Counted from the first letter of the stretch, positions 35,308 to 44,578 are shown. The stretch: DNA of 64,000 nt from CALZIK01 sp945787635 (GCA_947259725.1 CAMYNM010000001.1:310001-374000); one strand, 5' to 3'. Notes: generated from the letters alone by a model not told the origin. Numbers and translations are program-made.

Positions 35308-35350
35308 GCGGTCGGCCTCCATCGGCTCGGACTGCCTCGGCAGACTCGTC

Positions 35351-36334
35351 TCAACCCACCAGAGCTTCGGCGAACCGCCGCGGTACGAACTCGACGAGGT
35401 CCGCGGGAGCTTCTCCGACGCCCAGGTAGAGAACCGGCAATCGAAGCTCTCGTGCGATCGCCACGACGACCCCGCCTTTGGCGGTGCCGTCGATCTTGGC
35501 GAGCAGTACGCCGGTGACCTCGGCGGTGCCCAGAAACTCGCGGGCCTGGGCGACCGCGTTCTGTCCGGTGGTCGCGTCGAGCACCAGGATCGTCCGGCGG
35601 CTCCAGCCCGGCGCCTCACGGTCGATGACTCGCTTGATCTTGCCCAGCTCCGCCATCAGGTTCTCTTTGGTGTGCAAGCGGCCGGCGGTATCGACGATGA
35701 CTTCATCGACGCCGCGCGCCCGGGCGGCCCGGAGGGCATCGAAGACCACCGCCGCAGGATCGGCGCCCGCCGACTGCTTCACGATCTCCAGCTCCAAGCG
35801 CTCGGACCAAACCGTGAGCTGCTCGATCGCCGCAGCTCGGAACGTATCGGCCGCGGCCAGGAGAACTTTCTTGCCGCGGCTCTTGGCGCGAAACGCCAGC
35901 TTCGCCGCCGAGGTCGTCTTGCCGACACCGTTGACTCCGACCAGAAGGGTCACCACCGGTCCCTCCGGCTCCAGCGGCGGCTGCGGCGCGTCGAGCAACA
36001 GGATCGAAAGATGATCGGTCATCCGCTCCTTGAGCTTGAGCAGGTCTCCGCCCTCGAACCGGCGCGCGTCCTTGCGGACGTTGTCCACCAGCTCCAGGGA
36101 GGTCTCGACGCCGACGTCCGCCGCAATCAGAGCCTCCTCCAGCATCTCGAGGGTCGTGTCGTCGATGACCGCGCGGTCCTGCACCGCCGCCTCGAGACGC
36201 TCGAACATCTCGGTGTGGGTCATCAGCAGGCCCCGCTTGAGCTTGCCCCAGAGACCCGAGCTCTTCCCGGCCGCTTCCGCCGCGGCGGCCTCTTCTCCGG
36301 CCGGCGGGCCGGTCTTGCTTCGACCGAACATCAA
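35351..36334 (-). CDS. ftsY: Signal recognition particle receptor FtsY
   Basis: FtsY docks SRP-ribosome complexes at the membrane. The 327-residue SRP-type GTPase has a short acidic/alanine N-terminal region, the helical N domain (FERLEAAVQDRAVIDDTTLEMLEEAL), and the NG GTPase domain: GVNGVGKTTSAAKLA (G1), ADTFRAAAIEQL, DTAGRLHTKENLMAEL (G3), AKIDGTAKGG (G4) and LGVGEAPADLVEF. The extended A domain of E. coli is missing, as in many bacteria. ATG 36334 overlaps the Roadblock gene stop (ATGATG); the second ATG at 36331 is equally possible. Confidence 0.95.
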   Translation of the reverse strand: MMFGRSKTGPPAGEEAAAAEAAGKSSGLWGKLKRGLLMTHTEMFERLEAAVQDRAVIDDTTLEMLEEALIAADVGVETSLELVDNVRKDARRFEGGDLLKLKERMTDHLSILLLDAPQPPLEPEGPVVTLLVGVNGVGKTTSAAKLAFRAKSRGKKVLLAAADTFRAAAIEQLTVWSERLELEIVKQSAGADPAAVVFDALRAARARGVDEVIVDTAGRLHTKENLMAELGKIKRVIDREAPGWSRRTILVLDATTGQNAVAQAREFLGTAEVTGVLLAKIDGTAKGGVVVAIARELRLPVLYLGVGEAPADLVEFVPRRFAEALVG

Positions 36335-36696
36335 GCGAACAACTCGCGCTCGAGATCGGCGACCGCGATCCGGAGATGCCTTCTCGCCGCAGCGGTCGAG
36401 CCGGGGAATGCCTGGATCAGCACCAGCGAGTACCCGTCGGGAAGGCAGACCGCGTGGATGCTGACGTCGCCCTGGCGAATGTGAATCAAGCTCGGCCGGC
36501 CCAGCTTGGTCGGCTCGAGCACGGTCCGGGCCTGCCGCAGGCTGATCCCCAGGTAGGCGCCGAACACCTTGAGGTCCTCGGGTGTGTAGCCTGTAGTCGC
36601 GACGTCCACGGTCTCTCCCGAGTCATCCACGAAGACCACTCCGATCGCGCTTGGGACCTTGGCGAGCAGGTCCGCCAACACGTAGTGAAAGGGCAT
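36331..36696 (-). CDS. Roadblock/LC7 (MglB-like) domain protein
   Basis: A 121-residue Roadblock/LAMTOR-type protein: an N-terminal helix (FHYVLADLLAKVPSA), strands GVVFVDDSGETVDVAT and SLIHIRQGDVSIHAVCLPDGYSLVLIQ, and a C-terminal helix with HLRIAVADLERELF. Relatives such as MglB regulate small Ras-like GTPases; no MglA-type GTPase is adjacent, although the SRP GTPase gene ftsY overlaps it. It lies 18 bases downstream of the HD-GYP gene and probably shares its transcript. Confidence 0.78.
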   Translation of the reverse strand: MPFHYVLADLLAKVPSAIGVVFVDDSGETVDVATTGYTPEDLKVFGAYLGISLRQARTVLEPTKLGRPSLIHIRQGDVSIHAVCLPDGYSLVLIQAFPGSTAAARRHLRIAVADLERELFA

Positions 36697-36714
36697 GCGA
36701 GGTCTTCGGGAAAG

Positions 36715-38463
36715 CTAGCTGACCACCGCCACCGGCATCGGTTCGGGGGCGTCCCGCTCTCCAGAAGCGGCCTTGCGCACCTGCACCTCGCCCGCCTTGA
36801 ATGCCTGCAGAAAAGCGCTGACCACCTTGGCGTCGAACCTCTGCCCGGCCAGTTCGGTGATCCGCTTGACCGCGAACTCGGTCTCGTAGGCCCGCTGATA
36901 CGGGCGATTGGTGGTGATCGCGTCGAACGTGTCGGCCACTCCGACGATCCGGGCCATCAAAGGCGCCTTGTCACCAACCAGCCCGTCGGGATACCCGCTG
37001 CCGTTCCAGGCTTCGTGGTGCCATCGGATCGCGGGAATCATCTCGCGCAGCTGCTCGATCCGGCTCATGATCTCCGCTCCGATCACGGGATGGAGCTTCA
37101 TCTGCTCGAATTCGTCATCGGTCAGGACACCGCCCTTCTTGAGGATGCGGTCTTCGATGCCGATCTTGCCGACGTCGTGTAGCAGAGCTCCGACCCAGAC
37201 CCGGTGCTGCAGGTCCTTGTCGAGGCCGAGACGCTTGGCGATCGTCCGGCTGTGAGCCGCGACCCGTTCGGAATGGCCGCGCGTATAGGGATCCTTGGCG
37301 TCGATCGCCGCGACGAACGCGCGCATCGAGCCGATGAAGAGCTCTCGGTTGGCTTGCGCGGCCAACTGCAACCGCTCGACGTAGCTTTGAATGTGCTGAT
37401 TCATACGGTTGAAGTCGTGCCCGAGCTGCTCGATCTCAAGTCCGAGGCCGGTAACCTCCACCCGCTTGCCGAAGCTGCCGGCGGCGATCTCATGGGTGGT
37501 GTCGGTGAGCTCCTGCACCGGGCGGCTGATGCGCCGGGAAACCCACGCCGCCAACAGCCCCGCCAGGCCGATAAGGACCGCCGTCGAGAGCGCGGTTTGG
37601 AGGGCCATCTGGCGTGCGGCTCCGAACGCGGTGGCGGCCGGCTTCTGCACGACCACGCCCCAACCGGGCTCGCTCACCGGACTCACCCGGCCGAGCATCT
37701 CCTGCACCCGACCCCCTACGGCGAGCGGATACTCAGCGGTCAGATTCAGCGGCATATTGGTGAAGTCGCGTACCAGATCCGCTCCGGCGATGGCTCGATC
37801 GATCTCCTCGTTCGAACCTTCCGACCAAAGCACCGAACCGGCGCGATCGATCAGGAACACACCCACCTCTCCCTGGGCCTGCTCTTGGAAGAACTCGCCC
37901 AGGGTGCCCACCTCGAACACGCCTTCGAGAACCAGGTCCTTGTCCGCGCCGACGGCCAGGGCGACGACCGCGGCCGGAGTGCCGTTGCCACCGTCCGGCA
38001 CAAATCGATAGACCGGCCGACCGTCCTCCTGCAAGCCTTCGAACGCGCTCTTCAGAGCGGACACGGCTTCGGTCGAGATCGGCACCGCGTACTGCGGGCC
38101 GGAGCCCTGCCGGTTCATCACTCGCACCGCGAGGAAGCTCGGATGCTGCTCGAGAAACGAAGCGACCCTCTGTTTCAACCACGGCGACCCCAGCTGCTCC
38201 TCGACGCTGCCCTCCGCCTGCAACGACTTCATGGTCTCGCCCAGCTGGGCGAGCTGGCGTCTGGCGGCGGTCAGCGACGCGGACAATTCCACGGAGAGAA
38301 ACTGGGCCGACCGGGTCAGGTAACTCTTTTCCTGGGTCTCCAGGATGTCCCGGTTCTGGCGTACCAGAAGCAGGCTGCTCACCGCCAGCGGGACGATGCC
38401 GGCAAGCAGCAGAGTCAGAAAGACCAGCAGGCGAAGCGGAAGACGTGACATCAGGCCCTTCAT
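36715..38463 (-). CDS. Membrane receptor with HAMP and HD-GYP phosphodiesterase domains
   Basis: A 582-residue sensor that should degrade cyclic di-GMP. Order: membrane segment (LLVFLTLLLAGIVPLAVSSLLLV, about 8-30), a periplasmic Cache-like sensor (about 35-270), second membrane segment (ALSTAVLIGLAGLLAAWV, about 285-303), HAMP (RPVQELTDTTHEIAAGSFGKRV), then HD-GYP (about 375-555) with GHSERVAAHS, LLHDVGKIG and HHEAWNGSGYPDG. All key HD-GYP residues are present, so the enzyme looks active. ATG 38463 begins MKGLMSRLPLRLL; 38451 is possible. It follows aroB by 72 bases and precedes the Roadblock and ftsY genes. Confidence 0.9.
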   Translation of the reverse strand: MKGLMSRLPLRLLVFLTLLLAGIVPLAVSSLLLVRQNRDILETQEKSYLTRSAQFLSVELSASLTAARRQLAQLGETMKSLQAEGSVEEQLGSPWLKQRVASFLEQHPSFLAVRVMNRQGSGPQYAVPISTEAVSALKSAFEGLQEDGRPVYRFVPDGGNGTPAAVVALAVGADKDLVLEGVFEVGTLGEFFQEQAQGEVGVFLIDRAGSVLWSEGSNEEIDRAIAGADLVRDFTNMPLNLTAEYPLAVGGRVQEMLGRVSPVSEPGWGVVVQKPAATAFGAARQMALQTALSTAVLIGLAGLLAAWVSRRISRPVQELTDTTHEIAAGSFGKRVEVTGLGLEIEQLGHDFNRMNQHIQSYVERLQLAAQANRELFIGSMRAFVAAIDAKDPYTRGHSERVAAHSRTIAKRLGLDKDLQHRVWVGALLHDVGKIGIEDRILKKGGVLTDDEFEQMKLHPVIGAEIMSRIEQLREMIPAIRWHHEAWNGSGYPDGLVGDKAPLMARIVGVADTFDAITTNRPYQRAYETEFAVKRITELAGQRFDAKVVSAFLQAFKAGEVQVRKAASGERDAPEPMPVAVVS

Positions 38464-38535
38464 GGCGATTCCCAGACGGTAGACCGAGTCCGTGCGTGTC
38501 GCTGTGACACACCTCACGCGACCTCGGATGGACCG

Positions 38536-39639
38536 CTAGCGCGATTCTACGAAACCCGTAAGAAAAGAAGCAAGCAACTCCCCGATCAAGGCAGGATCGA
38601 GGTCGTCGACCACCTCGGCCGCACCGACCCGAAGCGGAAGGACCCAGCTCAGGCCGGTCTCCCGAGCCTTCTTGTCCCGGGACATGGCCCGAATCAGGGA
38701 ATCCGGGTCGAACGACGGCAACCGCGCCGGAGCCAGGCGCCCGACCAGCGCCCGAATCCGCTGCGCGTCCCGATCTCGAAGGCCGCGCGGGAGCGCCAGC
38801 TCGACGGCGAAGAGCATGCCATGGCCAACCGCGTCGCCATGCGCCAGCGCTCCGTGTCCCGCGCAGGTCTCGAGCGCATGCCCGAGAGTGTGTCCCAGGT
38901 TGAGCAGTCGCCTGCGGTCGGCCTCTCGCTCGTCGGCGGAGACCACCGCGATCTTGATCGCCGCCGCGGCCTCGACCACCGAGCCCAGGGACTCGGATTC
39001 AGGCTCCAGCAACTCGCGAAGCCGGACCTCGAGGAGGTCGAACAGGGCGGAGTCCGCCAGAATCGCCGCCTTGACCACCTCGAAGAGCCCCTGGCGGATC
39101 AACTCCCGAGGGAGAGTAGACAGGGTGCGAGCGTCGGCGATCACGAACCGCGGCTGGTGGAACGCCCCGACCGAGTTCTTGGCTTCGGGCAGGTTGACGC
39201 CGGTCTTGCCGCCGATTGACGCATCCACCTGCGCGAGGAGAGTCGTCGGCACGTGAGCGTACTCGATCCCGCGCAGAAAGCACGCGGCCGCGAATCCCCC
39301 GACATCGCCCACCGAGCCGCCCCCCAGCGTCAAGAGTCGGCTGTCCCGCTTGCCGCCGGCCGCGACCATCTCACGAGCCAGGCGCCCCATTGTGTCGAGA
39401 GTCTTGCCGGCTTCTCCGTCGGCGACGTCGAGAGCGGTGACAGCGCTCGCGGCGGAGAGCTCGCGCTCCAGCCACTCGCCGTGAAGTTCCCGCACGGGCG
39501 CCGAGCTGATCACGAACGCCCGCCGCCCGCGGACCCAGTCGGAGAGCTCGGCGCGGGACCGATCCAGCGCGTCGGCTCCAATCCAGATTCGCGTCAGGCC
39601 GCGATCGTGAACGAGATCGAACTGTCTCGCGTCCGGCAT
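38536..39639 (-). CDS. aroB: 3-dehydroquinate synthase
   Basis: AroB closes DAHP to 3-dehydroquinate, the second shikimate-pathway step, using NAD and a metal. The 367-residue protein shows LLTLGGGSVGDVGGFAAACFLRG, HVPTTLLAQVDASIGGKTGVN (NAD and substrate loop), the catalytic FEVVKAAIL region and NLGHTLGHALE with metal-binding His. It follows aspS by 30 bases. The last pathway enzyme, aroC, is about 5 kb away on the other strand. Confidence 0.95.
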   Translation of the reverse strand: MPDARQFDLVHDRGLTRIWIGADALDRSRAELSDWVRGRRAFVISSAPVRELHGEWLERELSAASAVTALDVADGEAGKTLDTMGRLAREMVAAGGKRDSRLLTLGGGSVGDVGGFAAACFLRGIEYAHVPTTLLAQVDASIGGKTGVNLPEAKNSVGAFHQPRFVIADARTLSTLPRELIRQGLFEVVKAAILADSALFDLLEVRLRELLEPESESLGSVVEAAAAIKIAVVSADEREADRRRLLNLGHTLGHALETCAGHGALAHGDAVGHGMLFAVELALPRGLRDRDAQRIRALVGRLAPARLPSFDPDSLIRAMSRDKKARETGLSWVLPLRVGAAEVVDDLDPALIGELLASFLTGFVESR

Positions 39640-39669
39640 GCCGATTACCTCGCCGGCCGCCGCCCGCGC

Positions 39670-41457
39670 TCAGCCCTCATCGGAATCTGCGGGCTCTCGA
39701 CGCCTGGCAGCGATCTCCAGCCCCAACTCGTGGAGCTGCTCTCGATCGACCGGCGCCGGCGCCGAGGTCATGAGCGACGTGGCCGAGGTGGTCTTCGGGA
39801 ACGCGATCACATCCCGTAGCGAGCGCGCACCGGTCATCAACATGACGATCCGATCGAGCCCGAGTGCGATACCGCCGTGCGGCGGAGCGCCGTAGGTGAG
39901 CGCCTCGAGCAGAAAACCGAAGCGATCTTTCGCCTCTTCGTCAGTCATCCCGAGCAGACCGAAAACGCGTTTCTGAAGGGCGCTGTCGTGAATCCTGATC
40001 GAGCCGCCGCCCAGCTCGACGCCGTTCAGAATCACGTCGTAGGCGCGGGCGCGCACCGCGCCGGGCTCACCCTCGAGCAATCCGAGATCTTCGAGCATCG
40101 GCGACGTGAACGGGTGGTTGACCGAGTTCCAGCGCTCATTCTCGGACGCGCGCTCGACCAGGGGAAATTCGGTGACCCACAGGAACCTATTCTCATCTCT
40201 CCGGATGAGATCGAACTCCGCACCGATCGCGAGGCGCAATTCACCGAGCGCCGCCGCCGCAATCGACGGCTGCGCGGCTACAACGACGCCGATCCCCCCC
40301 TCTTCGAGGCCCAGGGCGGCCGCCATCCGGGCGAGCTCGTCGTCGCTCAAGACGTTCTTGACCTGAAACTCGAGTTCGCCGTCCCGGTTGCGCAGCGTCA
40401 GCACACCCATTGCCCCCCTCGAGCGCGCGATCTCGACCCAGGCGTCGACCTGTTTGCGACTCGCCGAGGCTCCGTCGGGAATCGCGAAGCCCCGCACCAC
40501 GCCGCCGGCTCCCAGGGTCTGCTGGAAGGCCCGGAAACCGCTCTCGGCCAATCCCTCCGACACGTCGCGAATCTCCAGATCAAGGCGCAGATCCGGCTTG
40601 TCGTTGCCGTACTTCAGCATCGCCTCGCGGTAGGTCATCCTCGGGAACGGCGCCTGTGCCTCGATGCCGACGATCGGGAAGATTCGCTCGAAGAGTCCTT
40701 CGATAATCGAAAAGATGTCCTCCTCGGTGACGAACGACATCTCGAGATCGACCTGCGTGAACTCCGGCTGGCGGTCCGCCCGCAGGTCTTCGTCCCGGAA
40801 ACAGCGCGCGATCTGCACGTAGCGCTCGAAACCGGAGACCATCAAGATCTGCTTGAAGATCTGGGGCGACTGCGGCAGGGCGTAGAAACTGCCCGGGTGC
40901 ACCCTGCTCGGGACCAGGTAGTCGCGGGCTCCTTCGGGCGTCGAGCGCGTCAGGATCGGCGTCTCGACGTGGACGAAACGGTGCTCGTTGAAGTAGTTCA
41001 GGATCTCGAGCGTGATCCGGTCGCGCAAGATCAAGTTGCGCTGCAGGTCGTTCCGACGCAGATCCAGGTAGCGGTAACGCAGCCTGGTTTCCTCGGCGAC
41101 CTCCTCCACCGGGGTGTCGGGCAGGAACGGCAGCGGCTCCGCCCGTGCCAGCACTTCGGCGCGCTCCGCGATCACCTCGATCTCGCCGGTGGCCATTTCC
41201 GAATTGACCGCCTCGGGTTCGCGAGCGGCCACCTCTCCTTCGACCTCGACCACCCACTCCAGTCGCACCGACTCGAGCGCCGCAGCCGCTTCCGGATGAT
41301 CTTCGGGACGCACCACGACCTGGACCACTCCCGAACGGTCGCGTACCTGCAAGAAAGTCAGTCCGCCCAGGTCGCGCCGCCGGTGGACCCAACCTTGAAG
41401 TTTGACCCGCTCGCCGGCGCTGCCGGCGGCGAGCGTTCCCGCTCCGGTTCGTATCAC
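39670..41457 (-). CDS. aspS: Aspartyl-tRNA synthetase
   Basis: AspRS charges tRNA-Asp (or both tRNA-Asp and tRNA-Asn if non-discriminating). The 595-residue bacterial-type protein has the OB-fold domain (VKLQGWVHRRRDLGGLTFLQVRDR), motif 1 FVHVETPILTRSTPEGARDYL, the motif 2 region YVQIARCFRDEDLRADRQPEFTQVDLEMSF, the bacterial GAD insertion (about 300-420) and motif 3 GGIALGLDRIVMLM. The GTG at 41457 overlaps the hisS stop (GTGA) and opens the conserved N-terminus; the frame is open further upstream inside hisS. Specificity class was not determined. Confidence 0.95.
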   Translation of the reverse strand: MIRTGAGTLAAGSAGERVKLQGWVHRRRDLGGLTFLQVRDRSGVVQVVVRPEDHPEAAAALESVRLEWVVEVEGEVAAREPEAVNSEMATGEIEVIAERAEVLARAEPLPFLPDTPVEEVAEETRLRYRYLDLRRNDLQRNLILRDRITLEILNYFNEHRFVHVETPILTRSTPEGARDYLVPSRVHPGSFYALPQSPQIFKQILMVSGFERYVQIARCFRDEDLRADRQPEFTQVDLEMSFVTEEDIFSIIEGLFERIFPIVGIEAQAPFPRMTYREAMLKYGNDKPDLRLDLEIRDVSEGLAESGFRAFQQTLGAGGVVRGFAIPDGASASRKQVDAWVEIARSRGAMGVLTLRNRDGELEFQVKNVLSDDELARMAAALGLEEGGIGVVVAAQPSIAAAALGELRLAIGAEFDLIRRDENRFLWVTEFPLVERASENERWNSVNHPFTSPMLEDLGLLEGEPGAVRARAYDVILNGVELGGGSIRIHDSALQKRVFGLLGMTDEEAKDRFGFLLEALTYGAPPHGGIALGLDRIVMLMTGARSLRDVIAFPKTTSATSLMTSAPAPVDREQLHELGLEIAARRREPADSDEG

Positions 41458-42719
41458 TCGTCGCTCCCAGATTGGCGTTTCCCAAGCTCGGCCGGCAGGT
41501 CCGCCCGTTTCACGAACCACTGTTCGCCGGCTCGCAGATCGCGGCAGGCTACACCGTCGCGGGCGAGCTCGTCCTCACCCAGAAGAAGCGCGAACCGCGC
41601 GCCCGCACGGTCGGCCCGCTTGAGTGCCGCCTTCATGCGGCCGACTCCGAAGTCGACCACTGCCGCGATTCCGTATCCGCGCAGATCGTTGGCGAGCTTC
41701 ATCGCCCTGGTGACCGGCACCGGATCGATGGTCACGATGCGCACCGGGGCCACGGGCGCCGAAGACGCGCGAAACGACTCGGACAGGCTCTCGACCAGGC
41801 GATCCTGTCCAATCGCGAACCCGATGCCGGGCAGGTCCGGCCCGCCGAGATCGGCGAGCAGATTGTCGTAGCGGCCGCCACCGACGATCGCGTTCTGGGC
41901 TCCCAGGCTCTCGGACACGATCTCGAAAACCGTCCGGGTGTAGTAGTCGAGGCCGCGAACCAGTCCTGGATCCACCCGGTAGCCGACTCCGAGGCCGTCG
42001 AGCGCCGCGAGGAAGCCGTCGAAGTGCCCGCGGCTCTCCGCCGTCAGAGAGTCCTCGAGCCTGGGAGCATCGGCGAGAAGCTCGCGTTCCTCGGGAATCT
42101 TGGTGTCGAGTATGCGCAGAGGATTTCGCGCCAGCCGCTCGCGGCTGTCCGCTCCGAACCGGCTAGCGAACGGCTCGAGGTACGTGACCAGCGTCTTCCG
42201 GTACGCGTCCCGTGAAGCCTCGTCGCCGACCGTATGGACCAGGACCGTGAGATCGCGGAATCCGAGCGCCTCGAGAAAGTCGACCAGCATCTTGACCAAC
42301 TCGGCGTCCGAAGCCGGACCGGCATCGCCGAGCAGCTCGGCGCCGATTTGGCGAAACTCACGGTAGCGACCCTTCTGCGGTCGCTCGTACCGGAAATGTG
42401 GGCCGATGTAGAAGAGCTTGACCGGTAGCGGCAGCTCCCCCATTCGGTGGTCGACGAAGGCTCGCGCCACCGAGGCCGTGCTCTCCGGTCGCAGCGTCAG
42501 GCTCCGGCCCTTGCGATCGTCGAAGGAGAACATCTCCTTGCCGACGATGTCGGTGGTCTCGCCGACGCTGCGCACAAAGAGCTCGGTGTGCTCCAGAACC
42601 GGGGTTCGAATCTCACCGTAGCCGTAGAGCCCGAAGACCCGGCGTGCGATGTCTTCGACTCGCACCCAGAGGTCGGTCTCCGGCGGCAGCAGATCGCGGG
42701 TGCCCTTGACGTTAGGCAC
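41454..42719 (-). CDS. hisS: Histidyl-tRNA synthetase
   Basis: HisRS charges tRNA-His. The 421-residue class II enzyme begins VPNVKGTRDLLPP (normal start; GTG 42719), with motif 1 at IRTPVLEHTELFVRSVGE, LRPESTASVARAF, motif 2 HFRYERPQKGRYREFRQIGAE, the histidine A box GLVRGLDYYTRTVFEI and GGGRYDNL, then an anticodon-binding domain of about 90 residues. It overlaps the carbonic anhydrase-like gene end by eight bases and aspS by four. Upstream in-frame sequence inside the preceding gene is excluded. Confidence 0.95.
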   Translation of the reverse strand: MPNVKGTRDLLPPETDLWVRVEDIARRVFGLYGYGEIRTPVLEHTELFVRSVGETTDIVGKEMFSFDDRKGRSLTLRPESTASVARAFVDHRMGELPLPVKLFYIGPHFRYERPQKGRYREFRQIGAELLGDAGPASDAELVKMLVDFLEALGFRDLTVLVHTVGDEASRDAYRKTLVTYLEPFASRFGADSRERLARNPLRILDTKIPEERELLADAPRLEDSLTAESRGHFDGFLAALDGLGVGYRVDPGLVRGLDYYTRTVFEIVSESLGAQNAIVGGGRYDNLLADLGGPDLPGIGFAIGQDRLVESLSESFRASSAPVAPVRIVTIDPVPVTRAMKLANDLRGYGIAAVVDFGVGRMKAALKRADRAGARFALLLGEDELARDGVACRDLRAGEQWFVKRADLPAELGKRQSGSDE

Positions 42720-43239
42720 TGAGCCACTCCTCTTTCTCGTAGGTCTCCTTGAGATCGGCGTAGCGGGCTGCGATGGCTCGAATCTTCTCCGACTCCTCCG
42801 GGCGCAGATCGCGAACCGCTTTCGCCGGCAGACCAAGCGCCAGCGTGCCCGCGGGAATGCGAGTGCCGGGCGCCACCACCGCACCGGCGCCGACCTGGGC
42901 TCCGGCCTCGACGGTGGCGCCATCCAGAACCCGAGCGCCGATCCCGATCAGCGCCCGGTCCTGGATCACGCAGCCGTGAAGAACCGCGGCATGCCCGATG
43001 ACGACATCGTCCCCGATGCTCAGATCATGAGTCCGATGGCTGACGTGCAGCACCGCGCCATCCTGCACGTTGGTGCGCGCGCCGATCCGAATCCGATGCA
43101 CGTCGCCCCGGGTGACCGAATGGAACCAGAACGAGCTGTCTTCGCCCACCGCGACGTCGCCGATCACCCAGGCGCTGGGAGCGACAAACACCCCGGGCTC
43201 GATCCGTGGCTCAACTCCGCGGTACGGGACGATCGGCAT
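42712..43239 (-). CDS. Gamma-carbonic anhydrase-like hexapeptide protein
   Basis: A 175-residue left-handed beta-helix protein of the gamma-CA/YrdA family. Hexapeptide repeats run throughout (AWVIGDVAVGEDSSFWF, VLDGATVEAGAQVGAGAVVAPGT). Zinc-ligand histidines are in place: HVSHRTHDL and IGHAAVLHG, with RGDVHRIRIG and NVQDGAVLH. Whether it hydrates CO2 or has another transferase-like role is unclear for this family. A -10-like TAGACT with a TTGCGC -35 lies upstream, marking the likely start of the hisS-aspS-aroB run. Confidence 0.9.
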   Translation of the reverse strand: MPIVPYRGVEPRIEPGVFVAPSAWVIGDVAVGEDSSFWFHSVTRGDVHRIRIGARTNVQDGAVLHVSHRTHDLSIGDDVVIGHAAVLHGCVIQDRALIGIGARVLDGATVEAGAQVGAGAVVAPGTRIPAGTLALGLPAKAVRDLRPEESEKIRAIAARYADLKETYEKEEWLSA

Positions 43240-43278
43240 TTCTGAAATGAGAAACGGGAGGGCGGTTCAGGCGCGAGA

Positions 43279-43306
43279 AGTCTAGCAGGGCGCGCGGAGG
43301 GCGCAA
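43279..43306 (-). promoter_or_regulatory. Promoter of the gamma-CA-hisS-aspS run
   Basis: On the minus strand TTGCGC (43301-43306) is followed after 16 bases by TAGACT (43279-43284). The first ATG (43239) is about 33 bases past the predicted transcript start. Confidence 0.45.
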
Positions 43307-43382
43307 CCTGGGCGGCGACCGACGACGGGCTCCCATTCTTCGGTCCCGCCCGACGGCGCCGAATGGGTATCCTGTCCCCGCC

Positions 43383-44096
43383 ATGCACCTCCTGCGCGTC
43401 GATGTCGTCATTCCGGCCTTCAACGAGGAGGACTCGCTCCCGCTGGTGCTCCGCGCGATTCCCCGAGAGGCGGTCGAGCGCGTGATCGTGGTCGACAACG
43501 CCTCGACCGATCGAACGGCCGAGGTCGCTCGGGCCAACGGCGCGCTGGTCGTCGCAGAGCGGCGGTCCGGGTACGGCAGCGCCTGCCTCGCCGGCCTCGC
43601 CCAGCTGCGCGCCGACCGGCCTCCCGAGGTCGTGGTCTTTCTGGACGGCGACTACTCGGATCACCCCGAGGAGCTTCCGCTCCTGTTGGAGCCGATTCGC
43701 GGACAGAAGGCGCAGTTGGTGATCGGCTCTCGCGTTCTCGGACGTCGCGAGCCGGGCGCCCTGCTGCCGCAGGCGCGCGCCGGAAACTGGGTCGCCTGCG
43801 GACTGATCCGGTGGCTCTATGGCCACCGCTACACGGATCTCGGTCCGTTCCGGGCAATCACCTGGGCAGCTCTCGAGTCCCTCGAGATGAGCGACCCCGA
43901 CTTCGGGTGGACGGCCGAGATGCAGGTCAAAGCGCTCCGGCGTGGAGTGACCGTCGCCGAGGTCCCGGTGAGCTACCGGCGCCGGGTCGGAATCTCGAAG
44001 ATAACCGGCACGGCGCGCGGCACGGTGCTCGCCGGCTACAAGATCCTCTCTACGGTCCTGCGCTACAGTCGCGGTCCACGGAGACACGGCGCGTGA
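43383..44096 (+). CDS. Family 2 glycosyltransferase (dolichol-phosphate-mannose-synthase-like)
   Basis: A 237-residue GT-A glycosyltransferase with VDVVIPAFNEEDSLPLVL, VDNASTDRTAEVA and VVFLDGDYSDHPEELPLLL (metal-binding DGD), then IGSRVLGRREPGA. It lacks C-terminal membrane segments, so it resembles the short DPM1/UDP-glucose type that passes a sugar to a lipid phosphate. Acceptor and donor cannot be read. TATCCT (43368-43373) lies nine bases before the ATG. Its end overlaps the thioesterase gene by four bases. Confidence 0.85.
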   Translation: MHLLRVDVVIPAFNEEDSLPLVLRAIPREAVERVIVVDNASTDRTAEVARANGALVVAERRSGYGSACLAGLAQLRADRPPEVVVFLDGDYSDHPEELPLLLEPIRGQKAQLVIGSRVLGRREPGALLPQARAGNWVACGLIRWLYGHRYTDLGPFRAITWAALESLEMSDPDFGWTAEMQVKALRRGVTVAEVPVSYRRRVGISKITGTARGTVLAGYKILSTVLRYSRGPRRHGA

Positions 44097-44524
44097 GCTC
44101 GACCGGAAACTCTGAACCCAAAACCGCCGCGGTGACCGTCGAGGTGCGCTACGCGGAGACCGACCAGATGGGCGTCGTCCACCATGCCGTCTATCCGGTC
44201 TGGTTCGAGCTGGCGCGCACCCAGCTCTGCCGCGAGACCGGATTCTCGTACGACCGGATCGAGGCTTCCGGCTACTACCTGATCGTCACTCAGCTCTCGA
44301 TCGAGTACCGCCAGTCGGCACGCTACCCCGACCTGGTCAAGACCGAATGCCGGCTCGAGCGCTTCGCGAGCCGCGGCCTCGGCTTCTCCTACCGAGTCTC
44401 GAGCGGCGATCGGTTGCTCGCACGGGGCTCGACCGAGCACGTCTGGGTCGAGATCGCGAGCGGCAAACCCTGCCGGATCCCCGACGGTCTGTCGCGCCCC
44501 TTCAAAGACCTGCTCGCGCCGTGA
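44093..44524 (+). CDS. Acyl-CoA thioesterase, hotdog fold (YbgC/4HBT type)
   Basis: A 143-residue hotdog-fold thioesterase with the 4-hydroxybenzoyl-CoA thioesterase-like motif YAETDQMGVVHHAVYPVWFELAR, including the catalytic Asp, and the conserved SIEYRQSARYPDLVKTE strand. It hydrolyses acyl-CoA or acyl-ACP thioesters; substrate length is unknown. GTG 44093 overlaps the previous stop (GTGA). It lies between a glycosyltransferase and aroC, but functional coupling is not obvious. Confidence 0.88.
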   Translation: MSSTGNSEPKTAAVTVEVRYAETDQMGVVHHAVYPVWFELARTQLCRETGFSYDRIEASGYYLIVTQLSIEYRQSARYPDLVKTECRLERFASRGLGFSYRVSSGDRLLARGSTEHVWVEIASGKPCRIPDGLSRPFKDLLAP

Positions 44525-44578
44525 GCGCAGCTTCTTGGGTGCCGCACCGGCGGTCGCGTTGATAGTCTGCCCGCGTCC

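Noticed and set aside
34547..36484. 645-codon plus-strand open frame across the 34157 gene, ftsY and the Roadblock gene
   Set aside because: It crosses three well-supported minus-strand genes and the gap between them; its composition is typical of an antisense shadow.
39877..41871. 664-codon plus-strand open frame opposite aspS and hisS
   Set aside because: Both synthetases are unmistakable with normal motifs; the plus frame has none.
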